Assembly: GCF_003287935.1 (NCBI RefSeq)
Contig: NZ_CP030287.1
Span: 1,736,001-1,800,000, forward strand
Direction of reading: 5' to 3'
Length of the DNA stretch: 64,000 bases
Origin: Streptomyces sp. ICC1
GTDB taxonomy: Bacteria; Actinomycetota; Actinomycetes; Streptomycetales; Streptomycetaceae
Below the pieces are notes generated by a model that was not told the origin of the DNA, made no database searches, and saw nothing but the letters and a program-made list of their open reading frames with translations. The position numbers and the translations under genes are program-made. Below are positions 1-8,914 of this stretch, piece by piece (positions within the stretch are counted from its first letter, which is position 1; each line of letters begins with the position of its first letter).

Positions 1-395
1 ATCCAGCGCCCGTTCTGGCCGCCGTCGTGGCCGATGTGCGCGCGGGTACCCCGCCACCCCTGATCGCGGCCCGATTCCACTCCGGCGTCGCCGGACTCGT
101 CGCCGACCTGTGCGTCCTGGCGCGAGAGCGGTACGGCCTGGACTCCGTCGCGCTGACCGGCGGGGTCTTCTCGAACACCCTGTTGTCCTCGGCCACGGCC
201 CGACGGCTGCGCGGACACGGCTTCACCGTGCTCCAGCACCATCGCGTCCCCCCGAACGACGGCGGCCTGGCCCTCGGCCAGCTCATGGTTGCGGCTGCCA
301 CCACGGCCACTGCCACGGCCGACTCTGCCCGCGCGACGGAACACCCACAGCAAGGAGAAGCCCATGTGCCTGGCGGTACCCGGCAGAGTGATTGA
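1..395 (+). CDS. hypF: Carbamoyltransferase HypF, C-terminal end (partial)
   Basis: The reading frame enters from the left edge and ends at the TGA at 393-395. Residues such as LTGGVFSNTLL and HHRVPPNDGGLALGQ match the C-terminal carbamoyltransferase (YrdC/Kae1-like) domain of HypF. HypF transfers a carbamoyl group to HypE for synthesis of the CN ligands of the [NiFe] hydrogenase active site. Only about 130 codons are in the window, so N-terminal acylphosphatase and zinc-finger domains cannot be checked. The last 32 bases overlap hypC in another frame, which supports one operon. The GTG at 27 is internal and not a start. Confidence 0.85.
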   Translation, partial: PAPVLAAVVADVRAGTPPPLIAARFHSGVAGLVADLCVLARERYGLDSVALTGGVFSNTLLSSATARRLRGHGFTVLQHHRVPPNDGGLALGQLMVAAATTATATADSARATEHPQQGEAHVPGGTRQSD

Positions 396-714
396 CATCG
401 GGGAGAAGGACGGCACCCGCATGGCCACCGTCGACTTCGGCGGGGTGGTCAAGGAAGTGTGCCTGGAGTACCTGCCGGACCTCCAGGTCGGCGAGTACGC
501 GATCGTCCACGTCGGCTTCGCACTGCAGCGGCTCGACGAGGAGTCGGCCAAGCAGACCTTGGAGCTCTTCGCGGAACTCGGCATGCTCCAGGAGGAATTC
601 GGCGATCCGTGGGAGCAGGCCGCGCAGGCCGGTGGGGCGCCGTGGCCCTTCACCGACGACTCCGACGACTCCGACGACTCCGATGACGTAGCGCAGGAGG
701 CGACCCGGCAGTGA
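364..714 (+). CDS. hypC: Hydrogenase maturation chaperone HypC
   Basis: The protein has 116 residues and begins MCLAVPG, the family signature; Cys2 is the residue that, in the family, binds the Fe(CN)2CO unit together with HypD. The ATG at 364 follows AAGGAG at a good distance. Position 364 lies inside the end of hypF, and the stop overlaps the hypD GTG (GTGA at 711-714). The body after the signature is a normal HypC beta-barrel. The C-terminus carries an extra acidic tail with three DDS units near residues 99-108, beyond the usual 75-95 residue length. Confidence 0.93.
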   Translation: MCLAVPGRVIDIGEKDGTRMATVDFGGVVKEVCLEYLPDLQVGEYAIVHVGFALQRLDEESAKQTLELFAELGMLQEEFGDPWEQAAQAGGAPWPFTDDSDDSDDSDDVAQEATRQ

Positions 715-1904
715 AGTACATCGACGAATTCCAAGACCCCGACCTCGCTCGCCGGCTACTGGACGACATCCACTCGACGGTCACCCGGCCCTGGGCGCTG
801 ATGGAGGTGTGCGGGGGCCAGACCCACACCATCATCCGGCACGGTATCGACCAACTGCTCCCCGATTTGGTCGAGTTGATTCACGGACCGGGCTGTCCCG
901 TGTGCGTCACCCCGCTGGAGGTCATCGACAAGGCTCTGGAGATCGCCTCCCGCCCCGATGTCATCTTCTGCTCCTTCGGGGACATGCTGCGCGTACCCGG
1001 GACCGGCCGCGACCTCTTCCAGGTGCGCAGCGAAGGCGGTGACGTACGGGTCGTCTACTCCCCGCTCGACGCCCTGAAGATCGCCCAGCAGAACCCGCGG
1101 AACGAGGTGGTGTTCTTCGGCATCGGCTTCGAAACCACGGCCCCGCCCAATGCCATGACCGTGTACCAGGCCAAGAAGCTGGGCATCCGCAACTTCAGCC
1201 TGCTGGTGTCCCACGTCCGCGTCCCCCCGGCGATCGAGGCGATCATGCAGTCGCCGAGCTGCCGCGTCCAGGCCTTCCTGGCCGCCGGGCACGTGTGCAG
1301 TGTGATGGGCACGGGAGAGTACCCGGAGCTCGCCGCGCGCCACCGCGTCCCGATCGTGGTCACCGGCTTCGAGCCCCTGGACATCCTGGAAGGCGTACGC
1401 AGGGCCGTGCATCAGCTGGAGCGCGGCGAGCACACCGTGGACAACGCCTACGCCCGCGCGGTGCGTCCGGAGGGGAACCCGGCGGCGCTCGCCATGCTGG
1501 GGGACGTATTCGAGGTCACCGACCGGGCCTGGCGCGGCATCGGCGTGATTCCCGACAGCGGCTGGCGGCTGTCGGCACGCTACCGGGACTTCGACGCCGA
1601 GCACCGCTTCTCGGTGACCGGGATCAACACGCGCGAGCCGGCCGAATGCCGGAGCGGCGAAGTCCTCCAAGGGCTGCTGAAACCACACGAGTGCGAGGCC
1701 TTCGGCACCACCTGCACCCCGCGCAACCCGCTCGGCGCCACGATGGTCTCCAGCGAGGGCGCGTGCGCCGCCTACTACCTCTACCGGCGCCTGGAGATCA
1801 CGCCGACCCGCACGGCCCGTACCGCCGCCCCCGCCCCTACCGCCCGTACGGCGGAGCGGACCGCCACCGCCGACGCGCCGCTGGAGGCGAGCCCCGTTGC
1901 CTGA
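711..1904 (+). CDS. hypD: Hydrogenase maturation Fe-S protein HypD
   Basis: The protein has 397 residues. It contains CGGQTH (34-39), GPGCPVC (59-65) and the C-terminal cysteine cluster around [11 protein letters not shown] and [10 protein letters not shown] that holds the [4Fe-4S] cluster. HypD is the scaffold on which Fe(CN)2CO is assembled, with HypC and HypE as partners. The GTG start overlaps the hypC stop by four bases and the end overlaps hypE by eight bases, so translation is probably coupled. The last 35 or so residues are a Thr/Ala/Arg-rich extension without family signatures. Confidence 0.95.
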   Translation: MKYIDEFQDPDLARRLLDDIHSTVTRPWALMEVCGGQTHTIIRHGIDQLLPDLVELIHGPGCPVCVTPLEVIDKALEIASRPDVIFCSFGDMLRVPGTGRDLFQVRSEGGDVRVVYSPLDALKIAQQNPRNEVVFFGIGFETTAPPNAMTVYQAKKLGIRNFSLLVSHVRVPPAIEAIMQSPSCRVQAFLAAGHVCSVMGTGEYPELAARHRVPIVVTGFEPLDILEGVRRAVHQLERGEHTVDNAYARAVRPEGNPAALAMLGDVFEVTDRAWRGIGVIPDSGWRLSARYRDFDAEHRFSVTGINTREPAECRSGEVLQGLLKPHECEAFGTTCTPRNPLGATMVSSEGACAAYYLYRRLEITPTRTARTAAPAPTARTAERTATADAPLEASPVA

Positions 1905-2958
1905 CACGACCCTCGACATCACCGGCTGGACCTGCCCCGCGCCGCTGCGCGACCGCCCCCGGGTGGTGATGGGCCACGGCGGTGGCGGAGCGCTCTCCGC
2001 CGAGCTGGTCGAGCACCTCTTCGCACCCGCCTTCGGCGGCCCGGTGCTCGCCCAGCTCGGCGACTCGGCGACGGTCACGCTGGGCGGGGTCCGGCTGGCC
2101 TTCTCCACCGACTCCTACGTGGTGCGCCCCCTGTTCTTCCCCGGGGGAAGCATCGGCGACCTCGCCGTCAACGGCACGGTCAACGACCTCGCCATGAGCG
2201 GAGCCCAAGCCGCCTATCTGTCCTGCGGGTTCATCCTCGAGGAAGGCGTGGAACTGTCCGTGGTGGCCCGGGTGGCCGAGGCCCTGGGCGACGCCGCCCG
2301 CGCGGCCGGGGTCGAGGTGGCGACCGGCGACACCAAGGTCGTCGAGGCCGGCCACGGAGACGGGATCTACATCAACACCGCGGGCATCGGGATCATCCCG
2401 CAGGGCGTCGACCTGCGGCCGCAGCGGGTCGTACCCGGCGACGTGGTGATCGTCAGCGGGGAGATCGGGCTCCACGGGGTGGCGATCATGAGCGTCCGCG
2501 AAGGGCTGGAATTCGGAGTGGACATCGAGAGCGACTGCGCCCCGCTCGGTGATCTCGTACGGGCGATGCTGGAGGTCACCCCCGACCTGCACGTCCTGCG
2601 CGACCCCACCCGGGGCGGACTGGCCGCCTCGCTCAACGAGATCGCGGCCGCGTCCGGTGCGGGAGTCGTCATCCAGGAGGGCCGCGTCCCCGTTCCCGTA
2701 CCCGTCCGCAATGCCTGCGCGATCCTGGGCCTCGACCCGCTCTACGTGGCCAACGAGGGCAAGCTCGTCGCGTTCGTACCCCGCGAGCACGCCGAGGCCG
2801 TACTCGCCGCCATGCGCACCCACCCGCTGGGCCGGCACGCGGCGGTGATCGGCGAGGCGGTGGACGCGCACCCGGGTCTGGTGGTCGCCCGGACCGGCCT
2901 CGGCGGCACCCGCGTGGTCGACCTGCCGATCGGAGAGCAGCTACCGCGCATCTGCTGA
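1897..2958 (+). CDS. hypE: Carbamoyl dehydratase HypE
   Basis: The 353-residue product ends in PRIC, the hallmark of HypE, whose C-terminal Cys is carbamoylated by HypF and dehydrated to a thiocyanate. The PurM/ThiL-like ATP-binding fold is visible ([14 protein letters not shown] near the N-terminus, [30 protein letters not shown]). The chosen start is the TTG at 1897, overlapping hypD by eight bases. An internal GTG near 1968 would cut off the conserved N-terminal motif, so the TTG is preferred. It is the last gene of the visible hyp operon. Confidence 0.94.
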   Translation: MPDTTLDITGWTCPAPLRDRPRVVMGHGGGGALSAELVEHLFAPAFGGPVLAQLGDSATVTLGGVRLAFSTDSYVVRPLFFPGGSIGDLAVNGTVNDLAMSGAQAAYLSCGFILEEGVELSVVARVAEALGDAARAAGVEVATGDTKVVEAGHGDGIYINTAGIGIIPQGVDLRPQRVVPGDVVIVSGEIGLHGVAIMSVREGLEFGVDIESDCAPLGDLVRAMLEVTPDLHVLRDPTRGGLAASLNEIAAASGAGVVIQEGRVPVPVPVRNACAILGLDPLYVANEGKLVAFVPREHAEAVLAAMRTHPLGRHAAVIGEAVDAHPGLVVARTGLGGTRVVDLPIGEQLPRIC

Positions 2959-3009
2959 GGCGCGACCTGGATGAGCTGCGTACGGTGCCGGTGCCCGGAC
3001 CACCCGCGG

Positions 3010-3399
3010 CTATCCGGCACTGCGCGTGCCGGGCGGGTCCTGGGGGTCCACACCGGTGGAGGCGGAGGCGTCCTTGGTTCCACTGGGTCGCTGCGAGCGG
3101 CCTCGCGTTCCGAGGTCGTGCATGCCCTCGTCGCCGGATCCCTTGCTCCGATCCTCCCCGCGGGCGCCCCTGCTCTTGGAGGGCTTGCCATGGGGATTGC
3201 CCGCTTCCTCCTTGGAAACCGTCCTACCCGGTCCCTTGGCGGGGGCGTACTCATCAGGGTGGAAGGAGCGGTGGGCGCTCGGGTTCTCCTCCTGGCGGGT
3301 CTCGTCCACATCCGGAGACCAACCGTGCTGCTTGGATCCCCTGTGCCGGCTTATGCCCTCTCCGTCGGAGGGCGGGGACGGCTTCGGCTGCTTGGTCAT
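3010..3399 (-). CDS. Small hydrophilic protein of unknown function
   Basis: A 129-residue, strongly charged protein beginning MTKQPKPSPPSDGEG. It is rich in Gly, Ser, Lys, Asp and Glu, with short repeats of the KGxGDEG/SKSRGARG kind and no predicted membrane segment or fold. The ATG at 3399 is preceded by AGGTCAGGTC. Its composition resembles intrinsically disordered, stress-related small proteins of actinobacteria. I do not recognise a family. It lies tail to tail with hypE. Confidence 0.5.
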   Translation of the reverse strand: MTKQPKPSPPSDGEGISRHRGSKQHGWSPDVDETRQEENPSAHRSFHPDEYAPAKGPGRTVSKEEAGNPHGKPSKSRGARGEDRSKGSGDEGMHDLGTRGRSQRPSGTKDASASTGVDPQDPPGTRSAG

Positions 3400-3555
3400 G
3401 ACCTGACCTGCTGTCCTGTTCGGGGGTGGGACGCACAGACGCATGCGCCACCACTGGCCATGACAATTCTCCCACCTGGGGGCAGACCGGTCACATCGGG
3501 CCGCACGTGTTCCCCGACCGGGCCGCCCGGGGCGAGGGCCGGTCTCCGGATGTGA

Positions 3556-3594
3556 CAGAGCCCGGCCGGGTGACTGTGGACCGGCCGGGCTCTG
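3556..3594 (-). terminator. Hairpin terminator after the Q/K-repeat gene
   Basis: A perfect 14-bp inverted repeat (CAGAGCCCGGCCGG at 3556-3569 and its complement at 3581-3594) encloses an 11-base loop. It lies 25 bases beyond the stop of the minus-strand gene at 3619-3855. There is no long U tract, as is usual in Streptomyces. Confidence 0.7.
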
Positions 3595-3618
3595 GGTGTG
3601 TGGGCGCGTGTGCCCTGG

Positions 3619-3855
3619 TCAGAAGGTCTCGTCGTGCAGGTCCTCTTCGCGCAGCAGGTCGTCCTCGCGGCGGTGCGAGGCCTCCTTCTGGCCCTCCTTC
3701 TGGCCCTGCTTCGGCCCCTGCTTCTGGCCCTGCTTCTGCCCCGGCTCGCGGGAGGGCTTGCCTGGCTGGGGGTGCGCGGGGTCTCCGGGGCGATGGTGCT
3801 CCTGCGCCTCGCGGCCCTTGTCCGGTTCCTGGCTCTTGCCCTGCGTACCGCCCAT
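3619..3855 (-). CDS. Q/K/G-repeat small hydrophilic protein
   Basis: A 78-residue protein starting MGGTQGKSQEPDKG. Its middle is a tandem of G-Q-K-Q/E units followed by a charged tail (REDDLLREEDLHDETF). The ATG at 3855 has a clear AAGGAG 8 bases upstream, which decides this start over an upstream in-frame ATG at 3909. No signal peptide, cysteine or fold is visible. The protein is probably disordered. It is followed by a strong hairpin. Function unknown. Confidence 0.55.
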   Translation of the reverse strand: MGGTQGKSQEPDKGREAQEHHRPGDPAHPQPGKPSREPGQKQGQKQGPKQGQKEGQKEASHRREDDLLREEDLHDETF

Positions 3856-4119
3856 GACGGCGACTCCTTTTTGCGTGGAGCACGGATTTCTCTCGGATGA
3901 CGCTGGCACGCACCGTGACGGTCCGCATCATTTCGGCGGCGAAGCGAGGCGCACGGGTGACCTTCGTCCTCGGTGGGGGCCCCGTCTCAGCGGGTTCAAC
4001 GGCCTGCAGACAGACAGGCAGGCAGCCCGAGCGCGCCGCAACGGCTGAGTACGATCGCCTACGCCGGTCTGAGTACGCGAGCCGTTGCCCGCCCCGCGCG
4101 GCGGCGCAAGGGTGGACGC

Positions 4120-4854
4120 ATGCGCCGACCGCTGCTGCTCGCCCCGCTGTTGCTGTTCGCCACCGGCTGCGGACTGGTGCAGTCCTCCGAGGGTGAGGCG
4201 GCGGACGCCGCACGGGAGGTGGCCAGGACGGCGGGCGAGCGCCTCTACGGCCAGCGTCCGCGCACGGCGGAGGAGGTCGGGCGCTCCGCTTCCGGCATCG
4301 ACGGGGTCGAGGTGCTGCGGGTGACGGGTACCTCGACACACGACGGGAAAGGCATCGACGTCCTCGTCCGCACATCGGGATCGGCGAACCGGGGGTGGCT
4401 CGCCCCCGAGGGGGTCACCGTGCGGCGCTGTTTCGCGGTGCGCGTCTCACCCACGTCGGAGTGGGGTGAGGATCCCCGTGACGTCAGCTGCCCGGACGGG
4501 CCCGCGCTGACCTTCGCCCCGCCACCCGAACCGCCGCGGCTGCCGTACGAGGAGCTTCGCTCGAAGCTTCCCCGGGTGCCGGACGGCGGCCGGGTGGACG
4601 AGGGCGAGGTGCGGAGCGCGCTCGCCGCCCTGGACCTGGATCCGGCGATCCGTACCGAGGTGAAGGCGGACGGCGGCCGGGTCGGCGTTCTCCTGTCGGT
4701 ACGGGGCAACGGCTTCGACGCGCAGGACTGCCTTCTTGCCCGCGTGAGCCCCGGCGCCACCGACGTGTGGGTGCCGCCCCGGATCCATCGGATGCCCGGG
4801 GAGGGCGGCTGCACCGTCGCCAACGCCCTGGACCCGAAACCGTCACCGCACTGA
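4120..4854 (+). CDS. Putative secreted lipoprotein
   Basis: The 244-residue product begins with a short basic n-region, a Leu-rich core and the lipobox FATGC, placing the lipidated Cys at residue 17. The mature part is mixed alpha/beta with several cysteines (around TVRRCFAV, DVSCPDG, QDCLLA and GGCTVAN) that may form disulphides. The ATG at 4120 follows AAGGGTGG. I do not recognise a family. It ends 16 bases before a strong bidirectional hairpin that separates it from the convergent secreted-protein gene. Confidence 0.75.
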   Translation: MRRPLLLAPLLLFATGCGLVQSSEGEAADAAREVARTAGERLYGQRPRTAEEVGRSASGIDGVEVLRVTGTSTHDGKGIDVLVRTSGSANRGWLAPEGVTVRRCFAVRVSPTSEWGEDPRDVSCPDGPALTFAPPPEPPRLPYEELRSKLPRVPDGGRVDEGEVRSALAALDLDPAIRTEVKADGGRVGVLLSVRGNGFDAQDCLLARVSPGATDVWVPPRIHRMPGEGGCTVANALDPKPSPH

Positions 4855-4870
4855 ACGGGCCCGCACAAGC

Positions 4871-4906
4871 GGAGGGGCGGTGCGCCTTACGGCGCACCGC
4901 CCCTCC
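4871..4906. terminator. Bidirectional hairpin terminator
   Basis: A perfect 16-bp stem (4871-4886 with 4891-4906) has the 4-base loop TTAC. It lies between two convergent genes and can stop transcription from both sides. Confidence 0.8.
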
Positions 4907-4940
4907 TGCCGGCCCGCTCACCGGCGGGCCCGCGGGTCGA

Positions 4941-6671
4941 TCAGATCGTCTGGTAGTAGCCGACCAGGTCGACGAGCAGGTCGACGTCCTCCCAGCCCTG
5001 GTTCCAGAAGTCGATGATGGCTCCCTTGCCGGCGGGCGTCTGCACCAGGTTCGGGACGGTCGCGCCCGCGGTCCAGTTCAGGGCCGAGGAGACGGGCCGC
5101 TGCGGAGTGATCGCGGTGCCGTTCTGGTAGTCGGACCAGAAGTTCGGGTCCGGCGTCACGGACAGGAAGCCGTCGCCGCGGGTGTTGGTGACCGTGGTGT
5201 TCAGCGCCCAGCCGTCGACGCGGGGCGTCTTCGTGTCGGACTCGAACCGCATGACCTCGACCTTGCGGGCCGGCACCGGGCCGGCCGGCCGCAGGCCCCA
5301 GCTGCGGTCCTCGCGGGTGTCCAGCAGCCGCATCGGAACCCAGGCGGACGAGAAGGCGGACCGGCTGTCGGGGCTGTAGTAGCCGACGACGTCGACCACC
5401 ACGTCGGCAGGGTCCCAGCTGCCGTTGCGCACGGTGATCTTCCCGTCGGCGCCGATCGGCACGATCACCGCGTTGGCGATGGTCTGGCCGGCGGTGAAGT
5501 TCAGGTTCGAGGTGACCGGAGCCGCCTGCCCGCTGGGGTAGGCGCTCAGGTGGCCGGCCGACCGCGGGTTGGTGGCGGTGAGGTTGAGCGCCACCGCGGT
5601 GGCGCCCTTCGGCACGCCGCCGCGGCCGGCGATCTCCACGCCGAAGGTTCCGTAGCCGGGGACCTGGCCCTTCGCCGTGCCGAGGCCCGCGCGGGTGTCC
5701 ACGACACGGGTCTGGGTCACCGAGCCGTAGCCGGCGGCGGGCGCGGCCTTGAAGGAGCCGGTGACGTCGGCGATCAGGTCGACCGGCTCCCAGCCGGCGT
5801 TGAACAGGTGCACGTACCCGTCCTCGCCGACCGGCGCGATCACCAGGTTCGCGGCGGTCTGGCCCGCGACGAAGTTCAGGTTCGACGTCTCGGCGGTCTC
5901 GGTCAGTTCCTTGGTCTTGCCGACCGAGATGTGGCCCGGTCCCGCGGTGTTGGTGGCGGTGACGTTGAGGACGACCGAGCCGACCCCGGCGGGGACCTTC
6001 GCGGCACCCGCGACCTTCAGTGCCACCGAGCTGCGCGCGCCGACCTTGGCCCTCGCGGCACCGAGGCCGGAGCGGGTGTCCAGCAGCCGGGTGGGCTCGT
6101 GCGCGGTGAACTCGGTGCCGTCGGTGACGAACTTGAGCTCGTTGACGGCCTGGGCGCCGCTCGCGGCGTGCTTCACCGTGACCTTGACGTCGTACGAGCC
6201 GACCGCGGCGTAGGTGTGCGTGATGTTGCGGGCGTCCCCGCGGAAGCCCGCGAGGGCGGCGGAGTACGTGTCCGTGGTCCCGTCGCCCCAGGAGACGACC
6301 GCTTCGACCTCGGCGTCGTCCCAGGTGATGACGTGGGACCGCAGGTCGATGGAGTGCGCGGTCGGAGTCGTCGCGTCCAGGTAGATCGAGATGTGCGGGT
6401 CCGGCACCTCCTGCGCCCCCTGTGCCCGCGCGGTCCCGCCGGCCTTGGCGCCGGAAGGCGCGGTCACGACCGTGCGGTCGGCAGGGCTGGTGAAGGTCTT
6501 GCCCTTGGCCTTGGCCTTGCGTGCCGCGTCCGGGTTGGCCCCGGTCGCGGGCGCTCCCTGCGCTGCCGGCGCTGCCGGAGCGGCGGGTCCTGCCGCCTGG
6601 GCGATCCCCGGTATGAATCCGATGCCCGCGGCCACGAGGGCAGCGGAAACTACGAGTCGGCGATGATGCAC
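4941..6671 (-). CDS. Secreted PKD-domain protein with three beta repeats
   Basis: About 576 residues, read from the GTG at 6671, which gives a clean signal peptide (HHRRLVVSAALVAAG...AQA) followed by an Ala/Pro-rich linker. A PKD-like domain comes next (VSWGDGTTDTYS...THTYAAVGSYDVKVTV). Three repeats of about 130-150 residues follow, each with RLLDTR (or RVVDTR), NLTATN/NVTATN, SNLNFxAGQT and a final DVxGxY/F signature; the third is more diverged. Such repeats occur in secreted actinobacterial proteins and probably act in adhesion or carbohydrate binding. No catalytic motif is seen. An ATG at 6725 is possible but would place residues before the signal sequence. Confidence 0.75.
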   Translation of the reverse strand: MHHRRLVVSAALVAAGIGFIPGIAQAAGPAAPAAPAAQGAPATGANPDAARKAKAKGKTFTSPADRTVVTAPSGAKAGGTARAQGAQEVPDPHISIYLDATTPTAHSIDLRSHVITWDDAEVEAVVSWGDGTTDTYSAALAGFRGDARNITHTYAAVGSYDVKVTVKHAASGAQAVNELKFVTDGTEFTAHEPTRLLDTRSGLGAARAKVGARSSVALKVAGAAKVPAGVGSVVLNVTATNTAGPGHISVGKTKELTETAETSNLNFVAGQTAANLVIAPVGEDGYVHLFNAGWEPVDLIADVTGSFKAAPAAGYGSVTQTRVVDTRAGLGTAKGQVPGYGTFGVEIAGRGGVPKGATAVALNLTATNPRSAGHLSAYPSGQAAPVTSNLNFTAGQTIANAVIVPIGADGKITVRNGSWDPADVVVDVVGYYSPDSRSAFSSAWVPMRLLDTREDRSWGLRPAGPVPARKVEVMRFESDTKTPRVDGWALNTTVTNTRGDGFLSVTPDPNFWSDYQNGTAITPQRPVSSALNWTAGATVPNLVQTPAGKGAIIDFWNQGWEDVDLLVDLVGYYQTI

Positions 6672-6804
6672 CGGCCCCCCATTTTCTCTTACGGTCACAT
6701 GTGCGAATACATGATCAGCGTACATACCTCCAGTTCGATCGGGCTTGCATTACTGCTCTGGCCGGTCGGCGCGTGTTCGCGACGGTGACGGCGGCCGGGT
6801 CGGC

Positions 6805-8280
6805 CTAAGCGGTGCGGGTGCGCCAGGGTGAGTTCTGGTAGCCGCTGTCGATGTGGAAGATCTGCGGCTTGCCGAACAGGTTCCGCACGATGATGTTCCA
6901 CGTCGCCCCGTTGACCACGAAGGGGTCCGCGGCGAACGAGGCCGGCCGACCACTCTGGGTCCACTGGCCGCAGGCGACCAGGCAGGCCTGGACCATGTCC
7001 GCGAAGTACGAGGCGACCTTGGCCGGGGACGGATCGACGCCAAGCTCCTGGACCATGTGCTTGGTGCAGGCCAGATCGGTCTCCATCGCGCCGGACCAGA
7101 ACGCGCTCGGGGCCCACGCCTGGCCGATCCCGCGCCACGACAGCGCGTTGACGCCGCTCGGCAGCGAAATCGTGGTGAAGCCGAGCTTGTTGAGCTTGCC
7201 GCAGGCGACATCCCAGTCCAGGGCGCCGTCGTTGAGTACCTGGACCGCGATCGACAGGTTCTCGGGGTTGGCCGCCGGGACCTTCTTCGTGAGCGCCTTC
7301 ACGACTTCGAGGTGCGTACAGCGGACCAGGAGACGGGCCAGGTCCTCCGGGGACTCCATCGAGCACAGGCAGTGGATCCACGCCGTGCCGTACGTCCCGA
7401 CGAGCGACAGGCACGCCTTCCTGGACGTGGCGGGCAGCGTGGTCAGCGGTGCCAGACGGCTCAGCATCGACGGGGTCAGACGGGCCGCGCGGGCACTCAG
7501 CCGCGACTCCACCTGCATGCACAGGGTCATGGCCTTCCCCGACAGATCGCCGACCAGCTGCTTCTGCTGCTCCTCCGAGAGGGCGAAGGCCTTGAGCAGC
7601 TCACCGTCGACCATGCCCGCGAGCGACTCCGGAGTGACCTGCAGGGCCGCCTCCGCCGCCACGCACTCCTTGTGCACCGGGTCCAGCAGCGGGCCCACGT
7701 ACAGGGTCAGGTCCAGCACGGCGACCTCGACGGTCAGCGTCTTGGCCGTCTGGAGCGTCTGCGCGAGGCGGTCGCGCTCCTTGCCCGCGTTCGTCAGGCA
7801 CAGCGTCACGGTCTGCTCGACCCGGACCGCGCGCTCGACGTACCCGGCGACTTCGCCCTGGAACTCCGCCAGCTTCTCCTCGACCTGGGTCCAGAGCATC
7901 GAGGCGTAGGCGAACTGGTCCCCGATGTACTGCTCCGTCGAGGCGGTCAGCGGCTGCACGTCGGACAGCATGAGGCCGTGGCTGCTCTTGCGGAGCTCGG
8001 CGAGCGTCACGGTGACGGATGTGTCGAGGCGCAGCTTCAGCGCGGCGACCAGAGCGTTGGAGCGCGCCCTGAGCAACTCCCTGAGCATGGCCACCCACTG
8101 CGCACGCCGTCCTGCGGGCAGCGCCGCGAGCAGCGTGTCGAGGTTCTTGAGCTGCTCACCGGCCCACCTGGGGATCGCCGCCCCCTTGCCCTGCAGCGTG
8201 GCCGTCACGGCCGCCCTCAACTCGGCCTCGTTCGCGGCCCGGTCCTTCGGCTGTCCCCCGTGTACGGGTTGATCTGTCAT
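6805..8280 (-). CDS. Large helical protein of unknown function
   Basis: A 491-residue protein beginning MTDQPVHGGQPKD, with AGGGGGTGGGGTC before the ATG at 8280. Residues 1-290 look almost entirely helical with long heptad-like stretches (for example around QVEEKLAEFQGEVAGYVERAV and KERDRLAQTLQTAKT). Residues 290-491 look like a separate globular domain with several Trp and Cys residues, ending in KPQIFHIDSGYQN. There is no signal peptide or recognised family. It follows the small gene at 8362-8670 by 81 bases on the same strand, so the two may be co-transcribed. Confidence 0.65.
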   Translation of the reverse strand: MTDQPVHGGQPKDRAANEAELRAAVTATLQGKGAAIPRWAGEQLKNLDTLLAALPAGRRAQWVAMLRELLRARSNALVAALKLRLDTSVTVTLAELRKSSHGLMLSDVQPLTASTEQYIGDQFAYASMLWTQVEEKLAEFQGEVAGYVERAVRVEQTVTLCLTNAGKERDRLAQTLQTAKTLTVEVAVLDLTLYVGPLLDPVHKECVAAEAALQVTPESLAGMVDGELLKAFALSEEQQKQLVGDLSGKAMTLCMQVESRLSARAARLTPSMLSRLAPLTTLPATSRKACLSLVGTYGTAWIHCLCSMESPEDLARLLVRCTHLEVVKALTKKVPAANPENLSIAVQVLNDGALDWDVACGKLNKLGFTTISLPSGVNALSWRGIGQAWAPSAFWSGAMETDLACTKHMVQELGVDPSPAKVASYFADMVQACLVACGQWTQSGRPASFAADPFVVNGATWNIIVRNLFGKPQIFHIDSGYQNSPWRTRTA

Positions 8281-8361
8281 GACCCCACCCCCTGGCGCGC
8301 AGTCTGCCACCGTACGGCCCGTTCCGTACCCCCACCTGCGCCGCTCGGACAGCCCCTGGTG

Positions 8362-8670
8362 CTAGATGATGAGCTGGGCGAGGGAGTTGTCGGTCACCTC
8401 GCCGCCGAGATAGGCGGTCAGGTGATAGCCAATGCGCCACATGTTGGTTTTCTCGCCCATTTCTCCGACCGCCGCCTCCAGAAAGAGGACGTCGCTGCCA
8501 TCCACCCCCGTCACGGTTACGTCGACGGACCACATCGCGTGGTCGGCCACTTCGTCCCAGCCGATGCAGGCGGGCCAGCAGCCGGCAACGGCCTTGAGGA
8601 GACGCGTACCTGCGGGGAGGGTGAAGGCAGGTATGCGGATCTTCGTGTGGTGGAGGTTGTTGTCAGCCAT
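8362..8670 (-). CDS. Small beta-rich protein of unknown function
   Basis: A 102-residue protein from the ATG at 8670 (MADNNLHHTKIRIPAFTLPAGT), with GAAGAG upstream. Predicted beta strands alternate with turns, as in a small sandwich domain; two cysteines lie in AVAGCWPACIGWDE. An in-frame ATG at 8805 exists, but the extension is Arg/Pro-rich and out of character. It precedes the large helical protein gene and may form a two-gene unit with it. No family recognised. Confidence 0.55.
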   Translation of the reverse strand: MADNNLHHTKIRIPAFTLPAGTRLLKAVAGCWPACIGWDEVADHAMWSVDVTVTGVDGSDVLFLEAAVGEMGEKTNMWRIGYHLTAYLGGEVTDNSLAQLII

Positions 8671-8914
8671 GTAGAACTCTTCGCGGCACGCCACCCCGGA
8701 CTCCGTGACGACGGCCCGAACTCGCACTCCCCGCGGCTCCCTCTGTCCGCACGGTACGAGCGCACCAGGTGGTGGCCTTCCTCCCGGGCCCCTCATTTCG
8801 GCCATGCGGTGCTCCTATGAGCCGACCTTCGGTCCATGAGGATCAGGCTGGGCCGATCGGCTTACGATCAAGGGACCTTGCTCGGGTCGGCTTCCCGGAA
8901 CCGGAGGACCTCGT

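Noticed and set aside
4767..6788. Plus-strand frame of over 600 codons opposite the PKD protein
   Set aside because: No motif, Arg/Asp/Gly/Val-rich antisense artefact; the minus strand has signal peptide and domain repeats.
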